A stretch of DNA of 64,000 nt from Porpolomopsis calyptriformis. Taxonomy: Eukaryota > Basidiomycota > Agaricomycetes > Agaricales > Hygrophoraceae. A model generated the notes under the pieces. It was not told where the DNA came from, did not search any database, and saw only the letters and a program-made list of their open reading frames with translations. Position numbers and translations under genes: made by a program. Positions 24,023 through 36,357 of this stretch are shown here, in pieces; positions within the stretch are counted from its first letter, which is position 1; each line of letters starts with the position of its first letter. The DNA is taken from contig OX621163.1 in the NCBI GenBank assembly GCA_951640195.1, forward strand, positions 3,906,001-3,970,000, read 5' to 3'.

Positions 24023-25114
24023 GTGCCATAGTAGGTTATAGCGACAAAGCTATGTCCCAATTTTATATCAATATATAGTTCCTTATGTCAATTCTATAGC
24101 ACTACATACCTCACTGTGCCTATCTATAGTGCACTGTAGAGAATACACAACTATATATCATTGTGTAGCTCAGCTAAGAATCAGTTAGGCCCAGTATTTA
24201 TTCTGCATTACTCACTCAATTAAATTATGTTGGTTGCAAAAAAGAGAAATGTCATTGCAACAAGACAGCTAGTTACTAGCTACTATCCCAGTAAACCATT
24301 CAGTCGAGAACCAGATCCATGTTGAAATTGCTGTCATGCTTCTTCACTCCTGATCAGAGCCTGGGTCAAATCCATTAGAAATGCATATCGAACTGAGATC
24401 AATGCACCTACCATGCATTTGCAGCCCATCCTTTGTGGGCAGTGCAGAGCTTTCCCGAATAATAATCATTGCCCTTCATTGCATCAACAAGCTTCCACAA
24501 TGCATCATATATCACAGAGTAACTCTCAGTATTGAAGACATGCTTGTCATTCCAGGACCCAGATTGGTAGGCATCCAAGCAACACCAGATCTGTTATGGT
24601 TGATGTAAGTGTGCAAATTGGGAGGGATATTGAGTATACCACAGTTGCCACAAGCTATATATTACTACATAGCTAACTGGGTTTTACTGATGTACAGTGT
24701 AATACACCTCCTTCACACATGACACCTCATTTGCACAAACTTTTGTCATGGCCACAATTCTTTGCCTACTGACAGGATAATTTAGTGACATGTTTGTCCA
24801 TGAAAGATACATCTTGAGGAAAAATTTGGTCTGAATTGATAGGATATTGCATGATATGTGCCCATAAATATATGTTTGTATACTACAAATAGTGCCTTGT
24901 TACTTTTTGAGGCTCATTTGTGCAATATTGGCTTTGCTAAAAAATCTAGAAAAAGTCTGAGTATAAAGCTAAGCCTTTTCTCCACAAAAGCTTCCTATAC
25001 ATGGTAACAATCTAAGCACAAACTGAGGAAGGGAGATGTGTTTTTGTTGAGCATCTCTGCGCGTGACATGTGCTTTCAGTTCCCACACTATTCCCTTGAT
25101 CCTGATATTCTGCT
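24023..25114. other. No gene seen
   Basis: AT-rich sequence with no supported reading frame, RNA gene or clear repeat. It contains many TATAG and TAGTGC words near 24010-24160 but no inverted repeat that I could delimit. It may contain the 5' terminal part of the following pogo-like transposon. Confidence 0.35.
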
Positions 25115-27351
25115 ATGGTCAAGCATACTATCTCTGACCATGTCAAGAAGCTTATTCAGGCTGAGAAGAAGGACCAAAGACTCCAGGAGGCTGTGGCAGC
25201 ATATATAGAGCAGAAGCAGTGTGGTGGGTGCAGAAGTGGATGTGCTATTGCTGAAGAATTTGCTGTCCCTCACAGAACAATGATGGACCACATCAATTCT
25301 ATTCAAAAGGGTCAAGAATGCGATACAATGAGGTCATTCAATTCAAAGAAGCAGAAAATCAAACCACACGAGGAACGTATACTGGTACACTTCATCAAAG
25401 AATTAGCGGACTGGGGATTCCCTCCTAATCATCAGACGATCGAATCATAAGCTAATGCCCTCCTTCAGGCTCATTGAGCACGCAAAGATGGATCACCCAG
25501 TTTTTGTGAAATTAACTTCAAAGCTGTAGGGAAGCAATGGGTGTTTAATTTTCTAGGGTGCTTCCATCAAGAACTGTCTACTCACTGGAGTAAACCATGC
25601 AAAGTCCTTGAACCCTGAGGTTGTGAGAGGATGGTACGAGTTGGTGGAGAAGTTTATCGTTAAACTGGAGACCTCACCTGATTGTATCTATGGGATGGAT
25701 GAGAGTGGATTCCCACCAGCCAATCAAGGAACACAATGAGTTTTTGGCTCACGAGGAACCAAGACTCAACACAAGCAGGGCAGGGGGGATCGTGACAATG
25801 TTACAGCACTTGTTACAATTTGTGCAGATGGCACGACACTTACTCCTATGATTATCTACAAAGGACAAAACATAATGAGCAAATGGTGTCAAGACAATGT
25901 TGCAAATGCTATGTGAGTACTCACCTTACCTGTACTTGTCTTTATATCTCATTATATCCATCAGTATCTCTCGATCGGAAAATGGTTGGACTAATGGTGC
26001 CCATGCACGCAAGTGGATCAAAAAGGTCTTTGATGCACAAACAAAGGAGAAGGCTGCAGGGCAGCCACGAATACTATTACTAGATGGCCACAATTCCCAC
26101 TATACACTGGATGTTGTTGACTTTGTGCGGACCAATAATATTGTATTGCTTGCATACCCACCTCATTGCACCCATGCCCTCCAAGGGCTTGATGTTGTAT
26201 GCTTTGCAAAGATGAAGGAGAAATGGAAGGAGGGGATTAATCATTTTGAAGAGAAGAATAGGCAGAAAGTGGGAAAAGGGGACTTTACTGGCATCTTTGG
26301 TTATGCATATCTCAAGGCATTTGACCCAGAGACTGTCAAGGCAGCCTTTCGCGCCACTGGTATCTATCCATTCAATCTGAGTGTCATATCTGAATGACAG
26401 CTCAAGCCAAGTGTTGCACACTCAACAAGAGGTACCTTTCCATTGCCTCAAACAAGTCCTGTCCACTGCATCATGGCAGCATTTCATACTCACCCTCCGA
26501 CACCATTTGATAAACACAATGAGACTCACCAGCAGGCTCAACTACCCTCGAATATCACTCCCATGTGCCGCCAAACACTTGATGCTATGATCAACCCCAC
26601 CCTATTTACTCCTTTGAAATGCATGAGGATGATAGAGATTTCTCTAGCATCAACTTCATCAGGATCATTTCTTGTCTTGAAAGCAAGAATGAACTCACTA
26701 TCAAATATTCCGGCACCTGTACTGGAGACACCCCCTGCCCTTTGCCAACCTGATTGGACACTTTTGGACAAGCCTAGCCCATCCTCTTCAAGTGACCTTG
26801 CTGCACTACATGACCATATTACTCACTTGACACAAAGTCTCCGATATGCTTAGCAAAACCTTGTAGCCTGCGAACACATCGAAGAGGGTCTAACAGCACA
26901 ACTGGTTGTCCAAAATCTGACACTCAGCAAGCTCAACGAAGCATTGAACTCTGAAGAAAATCAAAAAAAAGATGACCACACCTTGCTTTTTGATGGGAAG
27001 GGACTCTGCCTCACTTCTGACGAAATTCATGAGTGATTAGTGACCATGGCACAGCGAAAGCAGGATGAGGCAGCTAATAAGGAGCAGAAGGTGGCCAAGA
27101 GGACCACAAAGCGGGATGCTAAAGCAGCAGTTGCAGCTGAGTGGGAAGAGATCAAACGAGTTTATGATATCCAGGTAAAAGAATGGGAGGCCAAATGCGA
27201 GCAGTTGGGGTCTGAGGGTGTTCCAAAGAGGGAGTGGCCCAAGAAACCAGCTTGGCAGAAGAAACCGCAGCTTTCTGACCTGTCTGGAGCTGCAGGAGAG
27301 GTTGTAGTGGGTGTTGATATGGATGCGGTGGTTATCAATTGCAACATGTGA
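25115..27351 (+). pseudogene. pogo/Tigger-like transposase (DDE_1), degenerate
   Basis: This is a Tc1/mariner-superfamily pogo-type transposase. It starts MVKHTISDHVKKL at 25115. The N-terminus carries the Psq-like helix-turn-helix (YIEQKQCGGCRSGCAIAEEF) and a CENP-B-like second DNA-binding region. The catalytic domain includes YGMDESGFPP (first Asp), LLDGHNSH (second Asp, about 26080) and ALQGLDVVCFAKMKEKW (third acidic position, about 26190). An intron at 25913-25964 (GTGAGT...CAG) fits the frame and joins VANA to SRSENGWTNG. The C-terminal tail (26400-27351) is rich in Lys/Glu and coiled-coil-like, as in fungal pogo elements. In-frame stops occur at IES*, AH*AR, GTQ*VFG, SE*QLK, YA*QN and HE*LV, mostly TGA at likely Arg codons, so it is dead. 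Terminal inverted repeats were not delimited. Confidence 0.85.
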
Positions 27352-27952
27352 CAGATGGTCACAGTTGTGCAAAGGATATGTTAATTGTGACAGCTTCAAG
27401 AATCCTATGTTTCTTTTGTCAGGACTTCCACCTACTATTAAAAAATGTATCAATCATGTTGGTAAATAGTTCTGACACTCTTTCATGCAATACCAACAAA
27501 TATTCACAGAAAATGAGGCTGAGGTGATGTTGAGACACAAGTTAAAAGTCATGTGCGAAGGAGGTGTATTACACTGTATATTGCATTTATTGTTGCAACA
27601 AAACCTAGTCCCACATGAAATCAATGAGGCAACAACAAGTGGAATAGTGATAATAAAAAGCAATGAGGCAACAATAACAAGCTGAATACAGAAGGGTGAT
27701 AAGAAAAAATGAGGTTGTTGAGACAAGTGGAACAATAGCAAGAGGCATGCACTGAGGCCAGGAATTAGAGAAGCCAGACAAGGTATTGGATTAGCATTCT
27801 ACTAAGCAGAAGGGCACACTGGGTTAGCTAGTGTAGGGGTATGGGGGTGTTGAGGATAGGCAATCACTCATTGGTACATCTACATCTTGTCTGTATTATG
27901 TAATCTCAGTATTTCATCCCAACATGACTTTTACCAGAAGATTATCTCAATA
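27352..27952 (+). other. Flank and probable 5' LTR end of copia element
   Basis: No gene. The sequence at 27953-27965 (GGTTATCAAGCCC) resembles the initiator-Met-tRNA primer site usual for copia elements (TGGTATCAGAGCC), so the end of the copia 5' LTR probably lies just before it, at or near TCTCA. The start of the LTR could not be set because no second copy is visible downstream. Confidence 0.35.
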
Positions 27953-30900
27953 GGTTATCAAGCCCTAGTAGTTATGTCAGACTCTTTACTCACTTCCAAC
28001 TCTCAATTGCTTGTCATCCTGAAACTTTGAGATGATGGAACTAACTGGGCTGATTATGAACTATGAGCCAAACAAGCAATAGGCTCAAAGGGTCTCATAG
28101 CCCATTTAGAGGGTTATGCTAAGAAGCCCACCTCTTACCCAGAAACTGGAGGAGTTCCCCATGCTGATAGGAAACCCACAATAGAAGACTAAATAGAAGC
28201 GAAAGAAAAGAGAATCATGGATTTTGAACAGCAAGAGTATCTTGCTCAGCATCTTATTGCTCAGCATCTTATCTTGCTGTCCACATCCCCACACTTATCA
28301 CAGAAAATCATGCAGCTCACCACTACAAAAGAGATGTGGGATACAGTTAAAGCTGATGCAACCATGACAAGCATCTTATATTAAATTGACATTCTCAATG
28401 CACTCCAAAGTATGAAATGTGCATCATCCCCTGACCCAAAAACCAATCTTGTGGAGCTCAAGGCCCACCTTGCAATGATGACTGAATGGGTTGAATACTT
28501 AAGAGTGACGAGCTCACCTGTCTTAGAGCCAACACACATTAGCATCATGATATCATCCATGCCCAAGATATACCAGCCAACAATCCAAACCATTGAGACT
28601 ACTATGAAGGTCACTGGATTGTCAATCAAACCAGATAGTCTAGCATCTGTATTTATCCAGGAAGTGGAGCATCACTTGATTGCTAGCAGCCAAAGGAAAA
28701 TGGCTGAGGCTGCGATGTTTGCTTCACAGAGTTGGGATGGGGCCTCAGGCTCTAAATGAAATGAGAAGCAGACAACTAAGAAATACTATAACTGCTAAAG
28801 GACTAGCCATTTCAAGGCAACTTGCTATGCACCTAGAGGCAGGATGGAAGGGCAAGGCCTGCATTAACTGAAAGCAAAGAAAAAGGCTGAGGTAGCCAAT
28901 GTGGCCAAGGCACCTGAGACTCACACCCTTTTTGCCTTCATGTGCACATCAGACTTTAGAGCCTTCATCTCCAAGGCCCACCTGGCATCTGAAGTCATCC
29001 TTGGCAGTGGCATGAATCATCACTTGGGTCCAAATAAAGAAAGGTTCAAAAAGTATTCACTAATCAACCAGGAAATCAAAACTGCAGATGGGAGGACCTT
29101 CAAAGCAATCAGTATAGGTGATGTTACAATTAACCTGCCTAACAGAGATTCATCTTCATCAGTCATACTAAGGGACTGTGTGTATGCTCCTGACCTAGCA
29201 TTTACCCTCATCTCAGTTAGCTGCCTAGCGCAGGCTGCCAAATATGTAGTCTTTGAGAAAGACTATGCCATTGTTACCCACCCACTTGGCCATGTAATAG
29301 CCAGAATACTGTGTTCCCAGGATTTGTATAGGATCATGACTGGGATGGAAACCCAGTGTGATCAGGCAAATGCCATAGTTATAAAAATGACCCTCATGCA
29401 GGCTCACTGGAAGCTTGGCCATGTAACAGTACCTGCAGTCAAACACATGGTAACCAATGGAACAATACTGGGAATCAAGATTGACCCACTCTCAAAGGAA
29501 GAGTTTTGTGAGCTATGTGTGAATGCAAAAGCCTCATAAAAACCATTCCCAAAAGAGTCACTCACCCGAGTGACATGATATGGTGAATGCATCCACTGGG
29601 ACCTCTGGGGCCCTGCATCAGTGCAGAGCCTTGCCAGAAAACACTATGCGGCCTTCTGCAAAGATGACTACTCCCAGGAAACAAAGGTTTACTTCCTTGG
29701 GAAGAAAAGCGAAACATTTGAGGCCTACAAAAGGGATGAAGCTGCCATTCATACCCAATATGATGGTGCACTTACCAAATTCCTCTGATGCGATTGAGGG
29801 GGAGAATTCCTAAGTAGCAAATTCAATCACCATCTTAGAATAAAAGGAACAAAATGAGAACTCACTGTTCATGATTCCCCTCAACAAGATAGAGTCTCTG
29901 AGCAGGGTATGTGTACTCATGCTGAGCATGCCTGTGCCCTACTTATTGCATCTGGACTACCTCATTTTCTCTGGGCCAAAGCCATACACTACTGCATCTG
30001 GCTAGAAAACAGAATAGAGACCTGAGCACTGAACAGTAAGACACTATATGAAATAGTGTAGGATAGGAAGCTATTCCTGGGTGGAATCCATGAGTTTGGT
30101 GCTGCAGCCTATGTAAAGGACCTGCAAGCTAGCAAACTGGATGAACATGCATGAAAAGGCTGCTTTGTTGGATACAACTCAGAAAGCAAAGGCTTCTGAA
30201 TTTACTGGCCTGGAAAACAATCTGTCAGTGTGGAAAGAGACATTGTCTTCAATTCTGAAGAGTCATGAACCATTGGGGATGAAAATCTTGTCATCCCTGG
30301 TGATATCTTGGATGACGAGGAGATGGAGAAGGTCTTACAACCCCCTCCCAACCAGCTTGAGGAACCTACCGATAATGAAAAGCCTGAGCACAAACCACTG
30401 AAACCCCCCAAGCCTACTACCCCACCTGCTGATGGAATCCCTGATGCTGAACCTACATATGGATGAGGAATGCATGCACGCCTACCACCTGGATTATATT
30501 GCAACATGCAGAAAGGCATATATAAGCCAGCTGCTACAATGTATGCCAAAGCATTCATCTGTGAAATAGACCTTGACCTCAATGAACAAGATGGAGGATG
30601 TAGTTCTACTTACACCCAATGATGAATGCCTAGACCCATTATATGCCATTGCTGGATCCATGGGAACTGAACCATCCTCAATGACTGAGGCTCTTGAAGG
30701 CCCTCATAGTCAAGCATGGAATAACACACTTATGTATGAAATAGGCTAGCTACAGAAACTCCACACTTGGAAAATTGTTGACTTACCACCAGGAAAACCA
30801 GTAATCCCACACTCTGAAGTCTTGAGAGAAAAATGAAATGCTGATGACATTGTTAAATCCCACCATGTACGAATCATAGTAGGTAGTCACTATCAAACAT

Positions 30901-31059
30901 ATGGCATCAACTACACTGAAACATTCTCCTCCACTGCCAAAATGCTATCCATCTAAGTCATACTTGCCCTAGCAGCCCAATTAGACTGGGAGATCCACCA
31001 GGTTGATATCAAAAGTGCTTACCTCAATACTCCCCTCAAGGAAGAAGTATACATGAAGC
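27953..31059 (+). pseudogene. Ty1/copia retrotransposon, gag and 5' part of pol, degenerate
   Basis: This is a decayed copia polyprotein on +. Gag: WADYELCAKQAIGSKGLIAHL (about 28030), EMWDTVKAD, then MMTEWVEYLRVTSSPV and VFIQEVEHHLIASSQRKM to about 28750, followed by a spoiled zinc knuckle (YYNC...HFKATCY). Pol: protease region with LGSGMNHHLGPNKERF (the catalytic DSG degraded to GSG, about 29010), GAG-pre-integrase domain with MQAHWKLGHV (about 29400) and LCVNAKAS, integrase remnants (about 29580-29990), and the start of the RVT_2 reverse transcriptase (LAAQLDWEIHQVDIKSAYL, about 30970-31030). Many stops. Element B interrupts it after VYMK; the last bases 31055-31059 are the GAAGC target copy. 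Confidence 0.85.
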
Positions 31060-31315
31060 TGTTACATCCCAGTTCCGGCAAACTCCGATGAATTCTGATG
31101 AACTCCGATTACTCCAACAACTCCGAACACTCCGTACTTTTCACATGTTTCCTACTTATGACGTGCTCTGTTATTACTATGTCTCAGATATAATTATCTA
31201 GCAGGTATATAAGTACTGCATTTTTTCCCTGTATCTGTAGACAGAATATCAACTAAGTCTCGTCGTTTATCCAACTCCAATCTCTGAAATCAACTCTGAA
31301 ACTTCAGACCTAACA
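31060..31315 (+). repeat. Element B 5' LTR with TATA box
   Basis: 256 bp from TGTTACATCC to CCTAACA. TATATAA at 31206-31212 lies 33 nt before the predicted transcript start AGACAGAATAT (31239-31249). It aligns without gaps to 37203-37458 with about a dozen differences, mostly transitions. Confidence 0.95.
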
Positions 31316-31317
31316 GT

Positions 31318-31328
31318 ATATTCTGTCT
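31318..31328 (+). promoter_or_regulatory. Putative self-primer binding site, element B
   Basis: ATATTCTGTCT begins two bases after the 5' LTR and is the exact reverse complement of the LTR 11-mer AGACAGAATAT at 31239-31249. The match ends on both sides after exactly 11 nt. No tRNA-type TGG primer site is present. Confidence 0.75.
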
Positions 31329-31350
31329 CTAGCTCGGGTTTTTATTTACG

Positions 31351-32577
31351 ATGACACAACGCACTCTTGAAGGTTTTATGGGATTTTCAACTAGAAGTCG
31401 ATTATCTCTGACCAACTCCGAAACAAGTCCTGTGTCTCCGACTACGCATATATCTGAAAGGCTTCCTACTGCTTTTCATGATCGAGAAAATCCATTATGA
31501 CCTATAACTCCGCGGACTACTCAAGGTCAAGCATCAACTTCAGTTGAAGAAACACCTCAAGTCCAGCCAACTCAAGAAGCTCCGGAACAGGAGACAGCTG
31601 AAGAGAGATTGATCATGGCTTTTCAAAATATTGCCACTATCGTTCAAGCTTGTTCTGGAGCCAAACCCACAAAATCCAAAGTCCAAGAGCCTGATCCTTT
31701 TGACGGCTCTGATCCGATGAAACTCCGACCTTTCCTGGTTCAACTTCAATTGAATTTCAAGGATAGGCCTTCTGCGTTTACTTCTGATGAAGCTAAGGTC
31801 AATTACGCTATGTCATTTCTGAAGGGAATGGCGTTATCTTTATTTGAACCTTACCTTTTGGAGACTATTCCTAACCCTCCGTTGTTTCTCTCGGACTTCT
31901 CGGAGTTCTGCTCCGAGTTACAGGACCAATTCGGACCTTTGGACCCAATAGGAACTGCCAAAGCGGAATTGGAATCCTTGAAGATGTTTGATAATCAACG
32001 GATCACCAAATATATTGTGCACTTCAATAGGCTAGTGGTTCAAGTCCAATGGGACATTGGAGCACTGCGGCATATCTTTTACCATGGTCTTCCAGATTGA
32101 ATCAAGGATCAAATGTCTCAAGTTGGAAAACCAGCCACGTTGGTAACTATGAAGGAGTTAGCTCAAATGATTGATGCTAGGTATTGGGAACGTAAAGGAG
32201 AGCTTAAGTGGGACTCCGGTCGTACTCCTGCACCTCCGATGAATGCTCCTAAACTGCCTTCAACTCCAACAACACCTTCTACTTTCAAGAAAACTCCTAT
32301 GAAATCCACTCTGACTACCTCAACTCCAAAGCGTCCTGACCTCTCCAATAAGCTCGGAAAAGATGGAAAGCTTACTCCTGCCAAATGAAAACGTTGTTTG
32401 GATAACAACTTGTGTATGTTTTGTGGATCCCCAGGTCATATGGCAAAGGAATGTCCAAAGTCTGGTTCCTCTACTTCAAAGAAGGCTTCTGGACGTGCCA
32501 CTACTGTCGCCGAACCACCCACTCAGGAATCCCCTACTCCTATTCCGAGCGCCCCTCCAGCCACTCCGGAAAAATAG
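31351..32577 (+). pseudogene. Element B gag
   Basis: The 409-codon gag frame starts at ATG 31351 (MTQRTLEGFMGF). It contains a helical capsid region (LIMAFQNIATIVQACSG near 31609; FDGSDPMKLRPFLVQLQLNF near 31700; YAMSFLKGMALSLFEPYL), a basic Thr/Pro/Ser/Lys-rich linker and a CCHC knuckle CMFCGSPGHMAKEC (about 32413-32454). TGA codons at 31498, 32098 and 32386 each fall where Arg is plausible (NPL*PIT, LPD*IKD, PAK*KRC). The frame ends at TAG 32575-32577, directly after GGAAAAA (32568-32574), where a -1 slip would enter pol. Confidence 0.87.
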
Positions 32578-35500
32578 GAGGCAGTCCACATGAGATGTGG
32601 AATGTGGACTGCATTGAAACCGTTCCTGTGTCTTCTATTGTAAAGCTCAATGCTTCCGTTCCTTGCTCTGATTCCTTTTTGATCACTTTATTTATCGATT
32701 CGTTATCTATTCCGACTCTTATCGATTCAGGATCCACACATTGTTTCTTGGACTTTGACTTTGTCCATCGAAACAAGCTCAAAACATCTCCGCTTCCTCC
32801 AAAGCAACTCCGATTATTTGATGGATCTCAAGGGAGAACCATTGATATGGGAGTTATGCTCCCCATCTGATTTCCATCTGGAGAAACTCTAGATATTGGG
32901 TTTTTGGTCACTCCATTGGATGCATCATGTTCTGCTGTTCTTGGATTCAACTGGCTTACCCGCTACAATCCATTGATTGACTGGGTTACAAGCAGTATTT
33001 CATTCGGGACACCAAAACCGATGTATTCGTTTTCATTGTCGACACCTATGCCCTCTGAGGCAACTCCGCTTGACCCTCCAGCTCCGACTCCAACTCTGAC
33101 TCCGACTTCACTTCCTCCAGTGTTCATTATTTCGGCAGCCACCTTTGTACATGCTAGCAAGCAAGAAGGATCTCAGTCCTTTGTTCTTCAAGCTGCTGAT
33201 ATTTCAAAAGCGCATTCTGTCGACATCTCCAATGTTCCTCCGGACCCTATGTTTTACGCAAAAGTTCCTCCGGAATATCATGACTATGCTGATGTTTTCG
33301 GTGAAGGGAAATCTAAACATCTTCCTCCTCATCGTTATAGCAATCACCATATTGATCTGGAGGAGGGTACGACACCTCCACTGGGATGCATCTATTCTCT
33401 TTCTGTTGCAGAACAAGAAGCCCTTTGTATATTCTTGGATGAACACCTTAGAAAAGGTTGGATACGTTCCTCTGGATCTCCGGGTGGTGCTCCAATCGTT
33501 TTCATCCGCAAGAAAGATGGTTCCTTACATTTATGTGTGGACTATCGAGGCATCAATAAAATCACCAAGAAAGATCGTTACCCACTTCCGCTCATCTCCA
33601 ATCTCTTGGACTGTGCCAGCAAAGGTCATATCTACACCAAAATTGATTTGTGAATTGGATACTTCAATGTACGAATCGCGGAAGGGGATGAATGGAAAAC
33701 CACTTTCTATACCAGGTATGGTGCTTTCGAATTCTTGGTTATGCCCTTAGGTCTATGCAATGCCCCATCAACATTTCAATGTTTCATGAACGAGATTTTC
33801 TCCAACCTCTCCGATATCTCCGTTGTAGTATCTCTTGACGATATCCTTATCTACTCGGATAATGTTGCGGATTATCGGAGACATGTCCGCAAGGTACTCT
33901 GAAGACTCCGACTTAACAGTCTTTTCAGAAAACTGGAGAAATGTTTCTTCCATCAAGATACAATTGAATACCTTGGATTTATCCTTTCCCCTGGTGGAAT
34001 TACCATGGACCCTGCCAAAGTTCAAATTATCCTGGATTGGCCAGAACCACAGAAAATCAAGGATGTCCAGTTGTTCTTAGGTTTTGGGAATTTCTATAGA
34101 CGTTTTATCAACAACTACTCGGGATTGGTATCTCCGCTTATGTGACTGACCCGGAAAAATGTTCCGTGGAATTTTGATACTCAATGCAAATTCGCATTTG
34201 AATCTCTGGAGCAGGCCTTCACTTCCGCTCCTGTTCTTGTCAATTTCACTCCGGGATCACGTCTGGTGGTAGAAACAGATACCTCCGATTACACTATAGC
34301 GGGCATCTTATCAACTTACACTGAGGATGAATCATTACATCCCATCGCATTCTACTCTCGGACTTTAACTCCGCCGGAGTTGAACTATGATATCCATGAC
34401 AAGGAGCTATTAGCCATTCATGATAGTTTTCGCAACTAGCGTCATTACCTTGAAGGCTCTTCTGACCCAGTCGACGTTGTCACTGATCACAAGAATTTGG
34501 TATACTTTTCTACGACCAAACTCCTGTCACGGCGTCAGGCTTGTTGGTCTGAATTTTTATCAGGCTTTAATCTCATCATTTGTTTTCGCCCCAGAAAACT
34601 CGGAGCAAAACCAGACTTCTTAACTCATCGATATGACATAAATCCTAAAGAGGGAGATAGCGACTACGCCAGTATCAATCCTCAGAACCTCTGACCGGTT
34701 TTTACCTCAGAGCAACTGGCTTTGTCCCTACGAGCTTTATCCTTATTGGATCCAGTGTTAAAGGCTGCATTCATTATGGATGTAGACTCCCTCCACTCGA
34801 AAATTCGGAATTCACTTTGTGATGATCCAGTGGCTATAGAGCACCTAAAGGTTGCGGAATCCAACTCCAATGCCAACTCCGATGCCAACTCTGATCTCCG
34901 ATGGACTATCAACACCTCTGGTTTCCTTTGTCATGATGGTCGTATCTATGTGCCCGATGTAGATGACTTACAACTTCAAATTTTGCGTATGAAACATGAT
35001 TATCCAATTGCTGGTCATTTCGGTCAAAACAAAATGCTTGAATTGATCCAATGAGAATACACTTGGCTGGAACTCCAGACCTTTGTAAAGGACTACTGTA
35101 ACTCCTGTACTATGTGCGCTAGGTCTAAAGTCCCTCGCCATCGGCCTTATGGTTTGCTCAAGCAACTCCCGATTCCGGAGAAGCCTTGGAATTCCATTTC
35201 CATGGATTTCATCAAGCAACTCCCTAACTCTGATGAATTCTCCACTATTCTTGTTGTTGTTGATCGATTCTCCAAACAAGCTATTTTCATACCAACCTTC
35301 GACACTATCACTGCTCCTCAGCTTGCTCAACTTTTCCTTGTCCATGTATTCTCCAAACATGGAGTTCCCTCACATGTCACCTGTGACCGAGGTTCGGAAT
35401 TCGTCTCCCGCTTTTTCCAGTCATTGGGTAAAGTCCTTGACATGTGTCTCCATTTTACCTCCGGGTACTATCCCAAAGGTGACGGACAAACTGAATGAGT

Positions 35501-36278
35501 TAATCAAACCTTGGAGCAATACCTACAGATGTATTGTAACTATCAACAGGACAACTGGTCCCATCTCCTGGCTATTGCGGAATTCGCATATAACAACGCT
35601 CCAAATGATACTACTGGGATATCCCCTTTTTTCGCCAACAAGGGTTATCATCCAAATATTTCAGTACACCCTGAGCGTGATCTTACTTCCATTCGAGCCA
35701 GAGAACTAGCTGTTGATTTGGATGAACTCCACTCCAAACTCTGAAATACCATCTCCGAAGCTCAAAAGCATTATCAGCACTATGCTGACTTAAAGCGCAT
35801 TCCAGCCCCTGATTTCGAAATAGGAACTCAAGCCTTCATAAAAGCCAAGTTTTTCCGAACTACCAGACCCTCCAAGAAACTCTCGGAGAAGAACTTAGGT
35901 CCTTTCGAGGTTATTGCCCAAGTTGGAACCCATTCCTATACTCTCCGTTTGCCTAGTTCTATGAAAGCTATCCATCCTGTCTTTCATGTATCACAGTTGG
36001 AACCAGCCTCACCAAATACGATTCCGAACTGAGTACAACCTCCGCCTCCTCCAGTAATCATAGACAGAGAACCAGAGTTTGAGATCTCCGAAATCCTAGA
36101 CTCGAAAATTGATAATAGGCGTTGCTTATGCAAATTATTGTATTTGGTTCATTGGGAAGGCTATGAAGGTACCGATGAAGAAACTTCATGGATCCTCGCT
36201 ACTGAGCTAGGACATGCTTCGGAACTCGTCTCGGAGTTCCACTCCGCTTATCTGGAGAAACCCGGACCTGACTATTGA
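32568..36278 (+). pseudogene. Element B pol (PR-RT-RH-IN-chromodomain), stop-interrupted
   Basis: A single plus-strand frame of ~1,235 codons without indels, in the -1 frame relative to gag. In order: protease LIDSGSTHCF (about 32720), RT with VDYRGINKITKKDRYPLPLI (about 33538), the box SLDDILIYS (about 33830, with Ser at the usual Tyr), RNase H with ETDTSDYTIAGIL (about 34275), integrase HHCC finger (CNSCTMC about 35100), catalytic Asp in SMDFIKQLP and TCDRGSEF and Glu in DGDGQTE-type context (KGDGQTE), and a C-terminal chromodomain (EFEISEILDSKI... YLVHWEGYEGTDEETSW, about 36070-36190). Nine TGA (32868, 33651, 33900, 34143, 34692, 35052, 35496, 35742, 36030) and one TAG (34437, at the Trp of the RNRHYLEGS-type motif) interrupt it. 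It is inactive unless the stops are recent or suppressed. Confidence 0.92.
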
Positions 36279-36357
36279 TTTCTTTCACTCTTATTTATCC
36301 TTTCCTTCGATTCAAAAAACATTATCTATTCCATTAAAGGGACTATTTCTACATCCC

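Noticed and set aside
31351..36278. TGA as a recoded arginine codon or programmed readthrough in the gypsy elements
   Set aside because: TGA terminates the FunK1 gene here (8530-8532), CGA is still used in the same pol frames, and a few stops replace Trp or are TAG. CpG decay explains the pattern more simply.
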